From assembly GCA_029931535.1 (NCBI GenBank), contig JAQPZY010001660.1, positions 3,125,001 through 3,189,000 of the forward strand: a stretch of DNA of 64,000 bases. The letters are read 5' to 3'. The translations under genes and the position numbers were made by a program. The first letter of the stretch is position 1. Every line of letters starts with the position of its first letter. Source of the stretch: Margaritifera margaritifera. Lineage: Eukaryota > Mollusca > Bivalvia > Unionida > Margaritiferidae. This document shows, one piece after another, positions 33,773 through 45,852 of this stretch. The notes under the pieces are model-generated. The model made no database searches. It saw nothing but the letters and a program-made list of their open reading frames with translations, and had not been told where the DNA came from.

Positions 33773-33936
33773 TTTAATAGCAGCAATACAATACCCATCA
33801 CTATTACACAGTTTATTTCTTTTTCGTGTAGAAAAATCTCATCCATTCAATATGAATACATCCTTCCACAGAGTGGAGAATTGTCAATAAGACACTGTGC
33901 ACTCATGCATCTCTCTGTGCCTGAGCAGAAACAGTC
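33773..33936 (+). repeat. Left inverted terminal repeat of DIRS copy B
   Basis: Pairs with 39355-39510 on the opposite strand, for example CACAGAGTGGAGAATTGTC here against GACAATTCTCCACTCTGTG at 39411-39429. The outermost 35 bases (33773-33807) pair with 39202-39237 instead, which is the internal complementary region. Confidence 0.92.
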
Positions 33937-34449
33937 TGCTTTTTCAAGCACGCCATGTTAATGGTTCTGTCATTCATAAGATGATCAGAGAAAAATTGCT
34001 TGTTGCGAGTTTAAGCCACATTTGGTTCTCCTTTCAGCTTCATTTCATCTAGTGTTACATTCATTCATCTCATCTTCTGTTTTTATGCTGGTAACCCCTG
34101 CCCTTTTTCAGTACTTAGTTCTGGAAAGGTTTTCTTGGGTTACCACGTTGTATTAGGGTACACCTCTCTTTTTTTTCAAAATACAATTGGTTCTCTGGTA
34201 TGTCTTGTGTGTTTATTTATAACACAACATAGGCCCAACCACAATTAATAGGAATTCATAATTCCCTTAATTAAATAATTGATCAAACATCAGTTTGGTA
34301 TTTTTTCTAATGCACCATTGTATTTTAATACCACATGTGATACGTCACATTGTTATTGTGTGCATCTGAATTGCTCCTTGAGAACAATAAATATTAAACA
34401 ATTGAGTCTCTAATCCTTATTAAAATGTTTGTAACATTGTTTACCTATG

Positions 34450-34764
34450 TGCATACACTGGGGTGCATATAGCACGCAGTATATACAAACAAGTGAGGTG
34501 AACTGGTGTGTATGTAGCATGCGGTATATACAAATAGACGAGTTTCATGTGTGGAAATCATACAATATTGTTATTATTATTGCTCTCTTTCAGATAACTT
34601 TTTAATTCAGAGAACAATTGGTTACCTTGTGCAAATACACTGGGTAGTATATAGCATGCGGAATATACAAACAGGTGAATTTCATGTGTGAAAATAATAC
34701 AGTATTGTTATTATTATTCTTTATTGTTATTGTTCTCTTTCAGATAACATTTATTCAGAGAACA
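34450..34764 (+). repeat. Duplicated leader segment in DIRS copy B
   Basis: Two adjoining copies of a leader segment, each with a TATATACAAACA-type block followed by TTCATGTGTG, an ATT-rich stretch and CTCTTTCAGATAAC. The duplication creates two candidate splice acceptors (about 34592 and 34743). Confidence 0.75.
34675..34743 (+). other. Putative 69-bp mini-intron in the DIRS B leader
   Basis: Donor ACAG|GTGAAT at 34674/34675 and acceptor TTGTTCTCTTTCAG ending at 34743, shortly before the gag-like ATG at 34765. It matches the position and size of the candidate in copy A (6714-6787). Confidence 0.45.
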
Positions 34765-36055
34765 ATGTCAATACAGACTGTAGTGTGGCCACAGAAGGGC
34801 CCTTGGGACACTCACCCAGACTGCCTCACATGTTCAAAGTGTGCACATAAGAATCATTGTACCTTTTGCACAAAATGGACTAATCAAATCTAGAATCTAG
34901 TCGATTCCAGATGTATGTATATAGGGCGGAAAAAACCTCATTCCCCATCATCATCTGAATTTTCAGGTTTTTCTCTTACAGTGCCTCAGGAAGGAACACA
35001 CTGTAAGAAGACCAGTTCTTCAGCTCAGAAGAACACTCCATTGTCCCAGGAGCCTATGGGACCAGTTTTTCTGGAGACTGGTAAGACCCCTCCTGTAGGA
35101 GGGAGTGAACATTCGAGAAGTAGATCGCCTCCCCCCATAAGGGAGGAGAAGTCGAACACCACTCATGTTCACAGTAACGTGACGATGCCTTCCGCGAAGA
35201 AAGAAGTGCACCGCTTATCTCAGGGTAGCATGTTGCTGCTTTCCATGAGGAAGGAAGTGCAATGCTCGCTCAGAGTAGCGTGTCACACCCTACCAAGAGG
35301 AAGGAGCTGTGCCGCACCCAACACTTTTGGGGTAGCATGTTGCCCCCCTCCCAAAATGGGAGGATCAGCACTGCACCTTGATGAGTGATGAAGACAAACT
35401 AAGCTGTGACATATCTATGTCGCCTGACTGGTCTGGTCACCAGTCAATGTCTGTTGACCGGTGACCAGTCCCCCCTTTTTGTATTATCCCAATGAATCTG
35501 TATGGGATGTGTCCCTCCCTCTACTTTGAGACCTATGGTCTCTGCCTCTAGTTACCAGGTACATTCCCCAAAGCAGCCCAATAAGCCTCCCCAGTTGGAT
35601 GCAGATACATCTCAAGTGGGTATTACAACAGAAGCCTGGGCATGCCTTCCCATTAAAACAACTGAAGCAAATGAGCCGAAAATCGGCTTCTGGTCACCAT
35701 AGCTTCGATTGCTGAACTCTTTTTGGCTACTTCATTTAGTTTGCTGAAGGAGGTTGCTCTGAATCCAGTCGCATTACAACACATGCTGGAAGTGGTGGCC
35801 AAGACATCCCGGCATTCACTTTCTGTAATGGTTTTATCAGCGGAACTTCTGCGCATCTGCCATGACATTGCGCTGGACTCCTTGAAGGTCTTACTTAACC
35901 ATAGTAAAGACCTTCTAAGGGCTGCTCCATTGGAAGCTGATAGCCTCTTCAGAGGACTCATCCCGACTGTGGCTTCACAAGATTTGAAGATCATCACAGA
36001 TCCTTCACAACTGCTCCTGGCCCATCACAATTGGCCAGGATGGATACTAATGTGA
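34765..36055 (+). pseudogene. DIRS B gag-like region (broken)
   Basis: ATG 34765 gives a 42-codon frame with a dense Cys/His cluster (CLTCSKCAHKNHCTFC), a likely zinc-binding, nucleic-acid-binding knuckle. After one TAG the same frame continues at 34894-35388 with a basic SRSRSPP stretch and a degenerate 14-16-residue repeat (KKEVHR / RKEVQC). A third part, 35502-36055, is in another frame and holds conserved segments shared with copy A. Probable role: packaging of element RNA. Confidence 0.75.
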
Positions 36056-36279
36056 ATCATCCCCAGAAGCCACCAGCTAAATTCTTCAAAGAGTTCAATG
36101 CACAACCTCAAATGAGACCTCCTCATAAGTCAGGTCCTCAGTGTGGAATTTGCTGAAGAGCCTCTAGGAGGAAGTTCTCCAACCCACCTTCCTTTCCCAA
36201 GGAAATGGGGGTGGGTGGCCCTAGGGACTCACACCCTCACATGGCGTGCATTCCTCTCACAAATGTCTCCATAGGTGCT

Positions 36280-37170
36280 CATCAAGGCCTCTTTTTGGAG
36301 GCTTGGTCAAGCATCATGGACAATGGGTGGATCCTTTCTGTTGTGAGCGAGGATTACCGACTTCAGTTTCGGGAACAACCCCCTCTATCAAGGACCCCCA
36401 TGTTCTTTCACCAGTCCAATCTGGTTTAATTAGGGGAATTGGTGCACACTCTTTTGCAGAAAGGGGCAGTCAAGAGGGTCCTGAACAATCAGTCTCCCGC
36501 ATTCTACTCCTGAATCTTCCTGGTCACCAAGAAAAGCAGGAAATTTTGTATCATTATCAATCACTGCCCATTATACCAGTTTCTTCTGGAGGAACATTAC
36601 AAGATGGAGACCACGTCCTCAATCCAGAACGCGATGCGTCCATCAGATTGGGCAGTCTCCATTGACCTTCAGGATGCCAATTTGCACATTCTGATTTTTC
36701 CTTCACATTGAAGTCTTTCAATTCTGGGTTCTGCCTGTTTGGAATTGCTTCAACACCCCGAGTCATCACCCAAGTTATGGGAGTAGTAGTGTCCTATCTC
36801 CGATTAATGGGAATTCTGATTCTCCAGTATTTCAATGACTGGCTGATCCACAATGTTCAGGTTCAGTCCCTCCATCAGGATCTCTTCCATTGTTGATCCA
36901 CAGGACTTTGTTTACGTGGGGATGAACTTCCTCACATACCAGAACTTAGTCCGGGTTCCACTGGATCAGATAAATCGAATACTGGCACTTCTAGAGGCGC
37001 TACGAGTAAAAACATCATTGTCTGCTCACCTTTACCTATCCCTGTTGGGAACCTTGAACGCCGCTGCGGATCGGGTTCCCTTAGGATGTCCATATGCATC
37101 CTCTACAGTTTCTCCTTCTCTCAAGGTGGAAACTACACAGAGATTCTCCATCAGCTCTGATTCGTCAAGG
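36280..37170 (+). pseudogene. DIRS B reverse transcriptase (broken)
   Basis: The RT fold can be followed across frames: entry region with QFREQPPLSRTP (36367-36402), SDWAVSIDLQDA-type region (about 36640-36680, shifted), APRV-like STPRVITQVMGVV (36747-36785), and the catalytic box QYFNDWLIHN (36823-36852). The thumb region follows with FVYVGMNFL, LLEALRVK and LLGTLNAAADRVPLG. The box reads Y-F-N-D, where Y-x-D-D is expected, and copy A has the same change. Stops and frameshifts break the frame at several places. Confidence 0.85.
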
Positions 37171-37189
37171 ATGAGACTTTCATCACCAT

Positions 37190-37620
37190 TTGTACTGGTG
37201 AATGAATCGGAACAGATTCCTGACTGGGGTCCCCATGCATGTACCCGATGCCCACTCCTATCTGTTCGCCAACGCATCACATTCTGGTTGGGGTGCTCAC
37301 CTAGAGCTGGAGGGCGTAATTCTCCAGGGCCATTGGACTCGGGACAAGTCGTCCCTCCACATCAACAACTAGAAATGAAAGCCATATTTCTAGCATTTTA
37401 AGGGTGCTTCGACAGAGTAAGGGGCAGATGTGTCATCGTCTCCTCTGCCAACACATCCATTGTAGCATATCTCCAACATCAAGCAGGCATGCATGCCCCT
37501 TTTATTTGCATATAGGTCTGGAACCTCATCCGCTGTGCTACCTTGGAGAACATTACACTCCAAGTACACCACATTCTGGGGAAGAAAAACTTTGTTCCAG
37601 ACAGTCTGTCCAGGTCAGGC
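37190..37620 (+). pseudogene. DIRS B RNase H (broken)
   Basis: Follows RT directly. HQQLEMKAIFLAF (about 37363-37400) carries the catalytic Glu region, ended by a TAA. The counterpart of copy A's VSSDN reads VSSAN, so the third acidic residue is lost. The first acidic region (SDSGWG in copy A) lies in a shifted frame at about 37265-37300. Confidence 0.8.
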
Positions 37621-37639
37621 AAAACAGTCCTCGCAGAAT

Positions 37640-37960
37640 GGACTCATCACCGCTCCGTAACAGAGCCCCTTTTCTCACTATGGGGATAGCCTCTGGTGGA
37701 CTTCTTTGTGACCAGGCTCAACAACAGACGTCCATTTTATCTCACCCCAGTCCAGAGAGCATGGGTTGCGGACGCATTCAGCGTCCAGTGGGATCGACTG
37801 TTCGCATACGCCTTCCCACCGTTTCGACTGCTACCCCAAGTTCTGCAAAAAGTCAGAATTTCCACTGCTTGCATCATTCTTATAGGCCCATTATGACCCC
37901 AACGATCATGGTTCAACGATCTTCTAGACCTGTAGATAGATCAACCCAGGTCTCTACCTC
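37640..37960 (+). pseudogene. DIRS B methyltransferase-like region
   Basis: Open frame 37696-37896 with FVTRLNNRRPFYLTP, ADAFSVQWDRLFAYAFPPF and LPQVLQKVR. This block is standard between RNase H and YR in DIRS1-group elements, where a DAM-like methyltransferase has been described. PPF may be the NPPF-type motif. Confidence 0.65.
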
Positions 37961-38025
37961 ACAGGAGGGATCTTCTGTCACAACTCCCTCCTTCACAACA
38001 ACCCACACAGTCTCCACCTTCATGC

Positions 38026-39010
38026 TTGGCTCATCTCAGACGATCTATCCACCAGAACAAGTTATCAGGCCAGGTCACCAGTTGCATCATTCAGGCCAGA
38101 AGAGCTTCAGCATCTAAGGTCTATGATGCCAGGTGGAGAATCTTCTGTGATTGGTGCAGTAGGGAACGTGTTGATCCTAGCTGTCCCTCTTTAAATTTCA
38201 TTCTTGATTTCCTTTTGTTCCTTTTCAAGAACAAAAGATGTTCAGTATCAACTATCAAGGGCTATAGAGCTGCCATTTCCAACACACTTAAATTCTCTCA
38301 GGGCTCAGCAATTGGTTTAGATCCACATCTTGATGATCTCATTAAGTATTTTGAGCTGCAGAGATCTGTCTCCCACTCTCTTACGCCCAGATGGAATCTA
38401 TCTAATGTTTTATGGTCCGTAACCAAAAGCCCCTATGAAACATTGAGTGAGGCTTCCTTTCAGGACCTCACACTCAAGACTGTTTTGACTTGCTTTGGCA
38501 TCTGCGAGAAAATGCAACGGTATTCATGCATTGTCTGTTGACACTGGCTGTCACTAGTTTAATGGCAATTACGATTCCGTTTCCCTCCTTTGTCAGTCAG
38601 GATTTTTAGCCGAAAATCAGTTACCTTCGGTAGCTCCATCACCTATAGAGATTCCCAGTCTCAGTAGAATCTGTCCTGGAGATGATCAAGATAGGCTTTT
38701 ATGCCCAGTTAGGGCACTGCATTTCTATCAAAATGCTTTGAAAGGAAAAAGAAAGGGTATGAAACGTCTTTTCCTTTCTCAAAAGGGCTCCGATGATATT
38801 TCGGCCTCCACTATCTCATGGTGGATTGTCACCACAATGAAAACAGCTTATTAGTCCCTTACTGATAGAGGCCTCTCTTTTATGAAACTTAAAGCCCATG
38901 AGGTTTGAGGAAATGCTGCCTCATGGGCCTGTCTAAATCACTCTTCCTTGGAGGACATCATGAAGGCAGCATTTTGGCGATCACATACTACCTTCTCCTC
39001 CTTCTACCTC
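38026..39010 (+). pseudogene. DIRS B tyrosine recombinase (broken)
   Basis: The N-terminal core-binding domain is open from 38026 to 38541 (YDARWRIFCDWCSRE, CSVSTIKGYRAAISN). In the catalytic domain the first Arg region appears as SARKCNGIHALSV in a shifted frame (about 38497-38541), with the usual Arg-Arg-Ser-Glu pattern changed. The HxxR motif reads AHEV followed by a TGA exactly where Arg is expected (38905-38907), consistent with CGA-to-TGA decay. The nucleophile region FWRSHTTFSSFYL (about 38971-39010) keeps its Tyr. The enzyme would have integrated the circular DNA form. Confidence 0.85.
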
Positions 39011-39201
39011 TGCTCATGAGCACAACAAAACACAGGCATTTTTTCTATGGGACCCATAGTTGCAGCACAACATGTGGCCCAGAGGGACACCAACAACTTG
39101 TAAAATGGATCTCTCCCTCAAATGGTGAGCACTTTACATTTTTGCTGTTTTTGATCAGTTTAACACATCAACCTACCCACCTAACTGACAAATTCAGCTA
39201 C

Positions 39202-39300
39202 GTAATAGCAATGGGTATTGTATTGCTGCTGTTAAAATGGAGTTTTGGGGGGGCTAAAACTAATTTTAATAATGCAGTACTTATCCATCGCTATTACCGA
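39202..39300 (+). repeat. Internal complementary region of DIRS copy B
   Basis: 39202-39237 is complementary to the element's left extremity (33773-33807; ATGGGTATTGTATTGCTGCT here). About 39258-39300 is complementary to the right extremity (39484-39527; AAAACTAATTTTAATAATGC here). Having both in one block beside the right terminal repeat is diagnostic of DIRS elements. Confidence 0.9.
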
Positions 39301-39354
39301 ATGCCCTCCTCCCACCTCGCTCTGATGTCCTGGTGTAATGTCATCTATGATAAA

Positions 39355-39527
39355 GATGACTGTTTCTGCGCAGGCACAGAGAGGTGCACAAGTGGACCAT
39401 GTTTTAATGACAATTCTCCACTCTGTGGGAGGATGTGTTCACATCGAATGGACAAGATTTTTCGACACAAAAAAGTAATAAGCTGCATAATAGCGATGGG
39501 TAAGTATTGCATAAGTAAAATTAGTTT
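39355..39527 (-). repeat. Right inverted terminal repeat of DIRS copy B
   Basis: Reverse complement of the left terminal repeat over about 155 bases, then a right-specific extremity ending in a TTAGTTTTACCC block that pairs with the internal complementary region. A C13/A11 homopolymer follows. Confidence 0.92.
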
Positions 39528-39539
39528 TACCCCCCCCCC

Positions 39540-42500
39540 CCCAAAAAAAAAATAAGCAAATGTATTTTAAATAGATGAACACTATGGTGTGAAGACATCT
39601 GTGCATGTGCTCTCATGTACATTTATAAGGGTTGTTTGAAGAAAATTTTGAAATTTTTTTGACTTTGTCATTTTCTGGTGAAGTTTTAGAAACTAACAAA
39701 AAATAAATTTGCTTATTTAAGTGGCAGTTTATTACATATGTTTTCCTATTTGTAATTACAATACTGTAATCTAGGTACACCTATCAGTTAAAATTAATTA
39801 CAATGTATAGTTTCTGCTGTACTTGTTTGAAATCATATGACCAAAAATACATGGCATAATGACCAAGAAAGGGCACATAAATCTTCAAAAGCTAAGTAAT
39901 ATCTTACTTACTTGGTATATCAGGACTTAAAGCAATGATTTTTAACACAAAACCTAGAACCCACATTCTGGTGGGAGAAAATGGACATTTTAACGTACTC
40001 AGTCTTATAGTTGATCCTGTTTTAAAAATGCTATAATATTATGATTTGAATTCTTAAAATTTATCTGGGAAAAAACTTGGGTATAAATGTTAATATGGTA
40101 TTTGTGATGGGCTTAGGTTCTAAACAAGTCTGGATGGATTGTATTAATTATTTGGCCTAATTAACATAAAGGGATAAACTCTTGAGTTCAAGTCACCTCT
40201 TCAAACGAGCGTGCACATCAAAATGGTTGGTTCTGATTGGTTGAACGCAAGTAATAGCTTAATAGTAAAGCTAGGGATTGTTGTTCATAACAGATCTACA
40301 TTGTAGCTTGCTAGAACTAGTGGGTTAAAAATTACACTCAAACTATATTTTATTAATAATGATTATGAGTCCATACAACTTAAATGAAGTACTTATGATA
40401 GGTCAGATATTGCCTGAGAGTGTGCTTGAGTTTTTGGAAACCAAAAATACAGGAAATCAGCAATATTGGATGAACAACCTGTGACTTACCTTTGCGCCAA
40501 AATTTAAAGGAGCATTTGGTTGGTTTGTTGGTTGGTTTTTAACAGCACATATTATTGGCTATACCATGCTGAGGAAATAGGAGCTAAGTGCCTTTCAGCA
40601 AAGTCTCATTCCTGCCAGCAAGTTTTGACCCTTTTTGATAAAATTTCACTATCCCACACCAGCACATATAATTGATTTTATTATATACTTAAGTGTGAAA
40701 TATAGAAAAATATTCATGAAATAATTTTCATATTTGTTTGTGAAGTTGTACCTGGAGCAAGAAAAATGAGCACTTTGTGAGCTAGAACAAATAATTGGAA
40801 ACTGTATTACCTTTCAGACATGGAAATTATTTCTTGCTCAAGAAATCGGACTCAATGCCGTTCACATTTCTATGAACTTATTTTTCCTAACTGCCTTGAC
40901 ACCAATGATAAACCAGCTGTGATGCACTGCTGAATCAGACTTGCTTTGTGGTCAAATAGAGTAAAGTAATGTACAAAATGTCAAAAATTGTAATTTACTG
41001 CAAGAGATTAGGTCATCATAATCCTACCCCTGTGTTAAGTCGCAGATAAGATATTTATATGATCAGCCTTTTCAGCTATCTTCAGTCATAATGTAGTTGC
41101 CTTTCTTGTGATTTCTTGGCATTTGCATCGCTATACATGTACATGTACTTAAAAATATGTCAGACAATATGCTTCTCACAACAAGCCGTTTTCTTTGTAT
41201 CAAAATATAGATTTTATTGCACATCAGACAAATCATAGCATAAACAGACATTAACTAGAAACTTAAAGTAGTTTTTCATTTGTTTTTATTTGGGGTTTTT
41301 AAAGGACATATTTCACCTCAAATCAACATCCACAAACAGTAACCTATTTTTGATGCCATACATTTCCACAGCATCCTTTATAGAAGTATTTAGATAGTAC
41401 AATAATTTAGCATTAAGACAACTTATTACAGAACTTATGCTAATTGGTAGCATGATAATGAAAAATATGCTTTGACACAAATCAGTATAACCTTTGATCT
41501 GTACTATACTTTGCCCAGATGCCATCAGGTATAATCTTTAATATTTGCCTTCTGAAGTTATTTTTGCAGAGACTATAAAGTAAATGAATTCAAGTGAGAA
41601 ATAAATCCGCACTGGGATAGTGACCTTGTATATTTGTGATAGAGACACTAAAGTTTAAAATTATGATCACCCTGGTACTGCCAACAATTTTAAATAGTCA
41701 CCAAAATATGTTTCAGCTCATACAACTGTTATGGCTAGATATGGATTTCTTCAGTGGATATAAAATGAAGGTTCCATTGACCATGTTATTGTAAAGTTTT
41801 CCCTGACTGGTCAATTTTTATAGTAATAATTACTTGCCAGATGCTTCTTGATAACATGTGGTTATGAATGTGGAAGTTTTGTTATTTGTTAATACTATTG
41901 CATGTATCCAAAGAAGGCCTGCATTAGGGTTTAAAAAAAACAAAAGCAACTCCTTACTTCAGAACCTGAAGGTCATCCTGTTGGTATTTAAACTCACAAC
42001 ACTTACTTGATAACGTGTTGGATCCACGGTCATCTGTTGTTTTGTGAACTTTTCATGACCCCTTTTTTTCATATTTTTATATAAACATATAGGAATGTTG
42101 GGATGTGTATAGATTTGGCAACAGTCTGGAGAGAATTCAAAGGACAAATTATTCCAGTCTGGGTTAAATTCACTGCATTTAAAACCTGTTTAAGGTCAGT
42201 TGTTACCAGAAGCAATGATTCTTAAAGAAAATGTTATCCTAATGTAAGATTATGTCATTGTTTGTAAAGACAAATTGGATTTTCTCTAGTCCTTGTGATG
42301 ACTTCAGTTCCTTGTTTGATATGAAATCAGTCCTGAGTCACAACTGTAACCACTCAGCCACTGTGTACCCCCCACCCACCCACTCCCAAAGTTTAGTACA
42401 CTGTAAGTATATGACATGTTTCTTACAGTAGGAATGGTGAAATACCTTACAAGCAAATTGTCCTTTGGCATAGTTGCACAGATTTTGTTAGAAATTACTT

Positions 42501-43200
42501 ATGAATGGTTATTTAAAAGTTTGTTGAAATATGAAACTGATTTGAATTGAGGCATATCACATTATGATGATAATGTGACAAAGGAGGTAGTGCCTCATTG
42601 AAAACATGTAATTGTGATCAGCAACTGAAAAGTGGAGGCTATGTTTTAGTGTTAGCTTCCATGTTTATGTTCAGATTTAAAATGAAAATCCAGTTAGTTG
42701 TTATTCATTTATTGTCCATAGATAAAGTTCATGATAAACTCATAATATAAATGATATCTGTCAGTGTTACCCATAATACAGTTGCAATTGTAATAAGTAG
42801 CAAGAAATCTTGACTGTGTTGTTGCATAATTATTAATATGTTATGAAATCTTTGTGAGCAAAGCATTGTCATTGATTGAGCTGGTGCTGATAATTACCTA
42901 TCCTAACTACCTTGAGCTAGCAAAAAATTTGTTAATCTAATTAAAATTCTCTAATATGATTCTGTATTTTACTTTTTATACCAAATTAAAAAGTTTAATG
43001 TCTATTTTCTCTGCATTGTACTTGATAGCATAGTAAAAGATGAAACTGGTCACATCTTCACAGAGTGAATGGTCATGACATTTACAGTACATAATACATG
43101 ATACAAAAATATTAGACTTTTATTCTAATTAGGTCACTCTGACCAGTATTTTGGTTCTCTAGCGAAAAGAATGAGATGGAACTCTTCAACTCATAATAAT
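39540..43200. other. Unannotated DNA
   Basis: No gene or known repeat supported in this 3.7 kb. A TTGGTTGGTTTGTTGGTTGG patch near 40515-40540 is followed by AACAGCACATATTATTGGCTATACCATG, which distantly resembles the SINE family 1 body, too weakly to call. Confidence 0.5.
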
Positions 43201-43407
43201 TCAGATATGTTGGTACATACCAGTACTTGTATGAAAATATCATATTTTTGTCTTAGTCCATAGTACACTAACTCAGATATGTTTGTACATACCAGTACTT
43301 GTATGAAAATATTGTATTTTTGTCTTAGTTCATAGTACATTAATTCAGATATGTTGGTACATACTTGTATGAAAATATTGTATTTTTGTCTTAGTCCATA
43401 GTACAGT
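43201..43407. repeat. 72-bp tandem repeat, three copies
   Basis: Units start at 43201, 43273 and 43345 (TCAGATATGTTGGTACATAC). The third lacks the CCAGTA part. Confidence 0.95.
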
Positions 43408-45735
43408 CAGTACATTTGAAGTCTTGAAATAACCGTTAAAAGTGGGTGGTAATCAATGTTGCTTAAGATTGTACATGGATACACCCCAATTATTATTTAT
43501 AGTCTACAGAATCAATATAGATGTGGTAGTGTATTGAATGTAACATTTAAAACTTCAGATGAGTGCCGTTGGTGAATATTGTGATGCAAGGTAAAGTAGG
43601 TTAAATTTCTTAATGATGAAATTAGAAGGAGTCTGAATGAAAAGTACGAAACAAATTGTTTAATTAGGTTCATTTTTATTACTTTTAATCAAAATGTATG
43701 CATCCTATATGACATGTGAAAATGGGGAATTACCTTTCTGCAAACTAATAGTGTGACAGTACACCGCAGTTTAGTTTTGAAAAAAAGCAGTGCAGTATTT
43801 GTTGCTGATGGCTTAAAAGGGTTATTCAACGACTGTTGTATCAAAGTTCATATACAATATATGTTTGTTTTTTATTTATATTCAATTTTTTTTAAATATA
43901 GCCATATGGCATGTACAAAAGATAGCGAGGCTTATGAACAGACAGACAAATGGATGAACAGAGGTGAAATCAAAATTCTCACAGTATTTTATAATGTGTG
44001 TGGATAAAGAAAAATCACTATGGAATACAATATAACTTATGTAATGTAAATAAATAAAATATTAGTGCAGTTAATAATTTTCATGTCTTATTTGTAGATT
44101 AAATGTAAAAAAAAAAAAAAAAAACATTGAACCCTCTCTCTGACAGTGCCAATCATTTTTACTTGGCCAAAAAGTATTTTTAGTTTTTCCCCCATCAAGA
44201 CAATATGTATTTCTTCTACCTATAGCATGGATTTTTGTCCATGGATGTTTGTCCATACCAGTGCCAAATTCATAATATTTATAGCCAGACTTGCATAAGT
44301 ATGTTACCTTAAAAATGAAAAAAACGTCCAAATGGACAGAATTGTTATCAAAGATTGGGGGGGGGGGGAGAGATGCACATAATTCTCCAATTAACCAACA
44401 GGGTTATTCACAATTAAAATAGGAGGCACAATTTTTATCTTCCGTGTATTTAAAAAAAATAATACTTAACCTTGCTTAAAAAAAGAATACAAATTTATTA
44501 CTGGAATATAACCATGTAAATAAAGGCAAACATTGATAACAATGGACTTGTGTAATAAAAATAAAAGGGCTATACGACTGATGTAATGTTATTTTGGGCA
44601 CTTAAATATGGGTGTTGAAAAGAAATATATGGATTCAAATAAATAAATTATTTGCCTTTTAAAAAATCACAACAAATACACTGAAGTCAAGCTATTCAGT
44701 AGTCATTTAAATGTTTAAATGTTTAAGATAACATTTGAAACAAGTGAAATAGATCAGCAGGAAAATTTTCATTATGATTATTATTATTATTATTATTATT
44801 CAAAGCTATTTACCGTACATTTCTTTATTTCAAAAGTTGATTCAATTCATTTTTAGGCAATTTTTTCTTTGGTTGGCTTTTTGTTGTTGACATTGACATG
44901 TTCAGTGAAAGTAGAATGCAAAATAAAGATAACTATATAGACGATGCAGATGATGTTTGTTTACATGTGGCACGCAATGGTTCCCATAAGGCTCAATGCT
45001 GTATCAAAATTGGACTCTTCCACAACTCCAGGACGTACATGGCGGAATACATGTACACAGACCACTGTTTTTCAGCATGTATCGAATGAGTGGTGTTGAG
45101 CTGTATGTTGACACGAATTATGTTTGTGCATGAAGTAAATTCAGTCATTTTAGCTACATTTTGAGACGCTGGCGTGAAAATTAAATGAGAATCATTTGCG
45201 ATGCTGTGCAGAACAAACTATAGTTGTAATACCCTGTGTATTGATAAGATAAATTTGTAAGCAGGGATATTGTTTCCAAGCTTTATTCAGTGATGCGAAC
45301 TGCATAAAGTCATCAAGCTCACCTTAGAGTTTATATGCCATCTTATTCATGGCACATGATTATATCTCAGGGTTGTAAAAATATACAACTGTCTACTTGC
45401 CTAAAATTTAAAATTTCAAAAAATGTGTGCTCAAATATGGATTTTTAAATGCATTTTGTGTAAAATTCTGAGCAAGTCACATACAATTTCACTTTCGCAT
45501 CAATTTTCAATTTTCAACTTGTCATATATACTGTGCTTGACAAAAGATTTTGCCATCCCTGAAGTTTATACTTCATGTGAAAACAATATTCCTGCAAATC
45601 AAGATTTATATTAAAGACTAGCAGCTTTGTTAAAATTGCTTTTATCAGTGTGGAAGAAATTGTAATTATCATGTTAGTCTTTTATGTTACCTTTTATTGC
45701 TGGTGTAATTCTAGACAGGTTTTTAAGTTACCGTC
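43408..45735. other. Unannotated AT-rich DNA
   Basis: Contains poly-A (44107-44125), poly-G (about 44358-44368) and (ATT)n near 44775-44800. Short open frames such as 44898-45089 have no recognisable domain. Confidence 0.5.
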
Positions 45736-45852
45736 TATACTCGCTTTTAAGTCCAACTGCCGACTGCACAGACCCAGATCTGCCAGAGCATTATGCAACA
45801 TCAGATCAGGGTCTATGTTGTTTGCAGTTGGACTTGACTTATAAGCAAGTAC
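45736..45852. mobile_element. Palindromic MITE family 1, single-hairpin copy
   Basis: The left end TATACTCGCTTTTAAGTCCA pairs with the right end TTGACTTATAAGCAAGTACA. The centre CAGATCTGCCAGAGCATTAT pairs with its ATGCAACATCAGATCAG counterpart. The two-hairpin full-length form is reduced here to one arm from each side, which suggests deletion between the repeats. Confidence 0.9.

Larger units (their letters stand above)
33773..39527 (+). mobile_element. DIRS-type retrotransposon, copy B, structurally complete but mutated
   Basis: A 5.75-kb element with every structural hallmark of DIRS1-type retroelements: inverted terminal repeats (33773-33936 and 39355-39527), an internal complementary region (39202-39300) matching both outer ends, and gag-like, RT, RNase H, MT-like and tyrosine recombinase regions in order. 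DIRS elements replicate through a circle closed at the internal region and integrate by recombinase without target duplication; none is visible. Frameshifts and stops in every region make it non-autonomous now. Confidence 0.93.

Noticed and set aside
40515..40640. Possible further SINE family 1 copy
   Set aside because: Only a weak resemblance to the tail side of the SINE body and no head; below what I would defend.
44898..45089. Possible small protein of 63 codons
   Set aside because: No recognisable features; similar chance frames occur throughout this AT-rich DNA.
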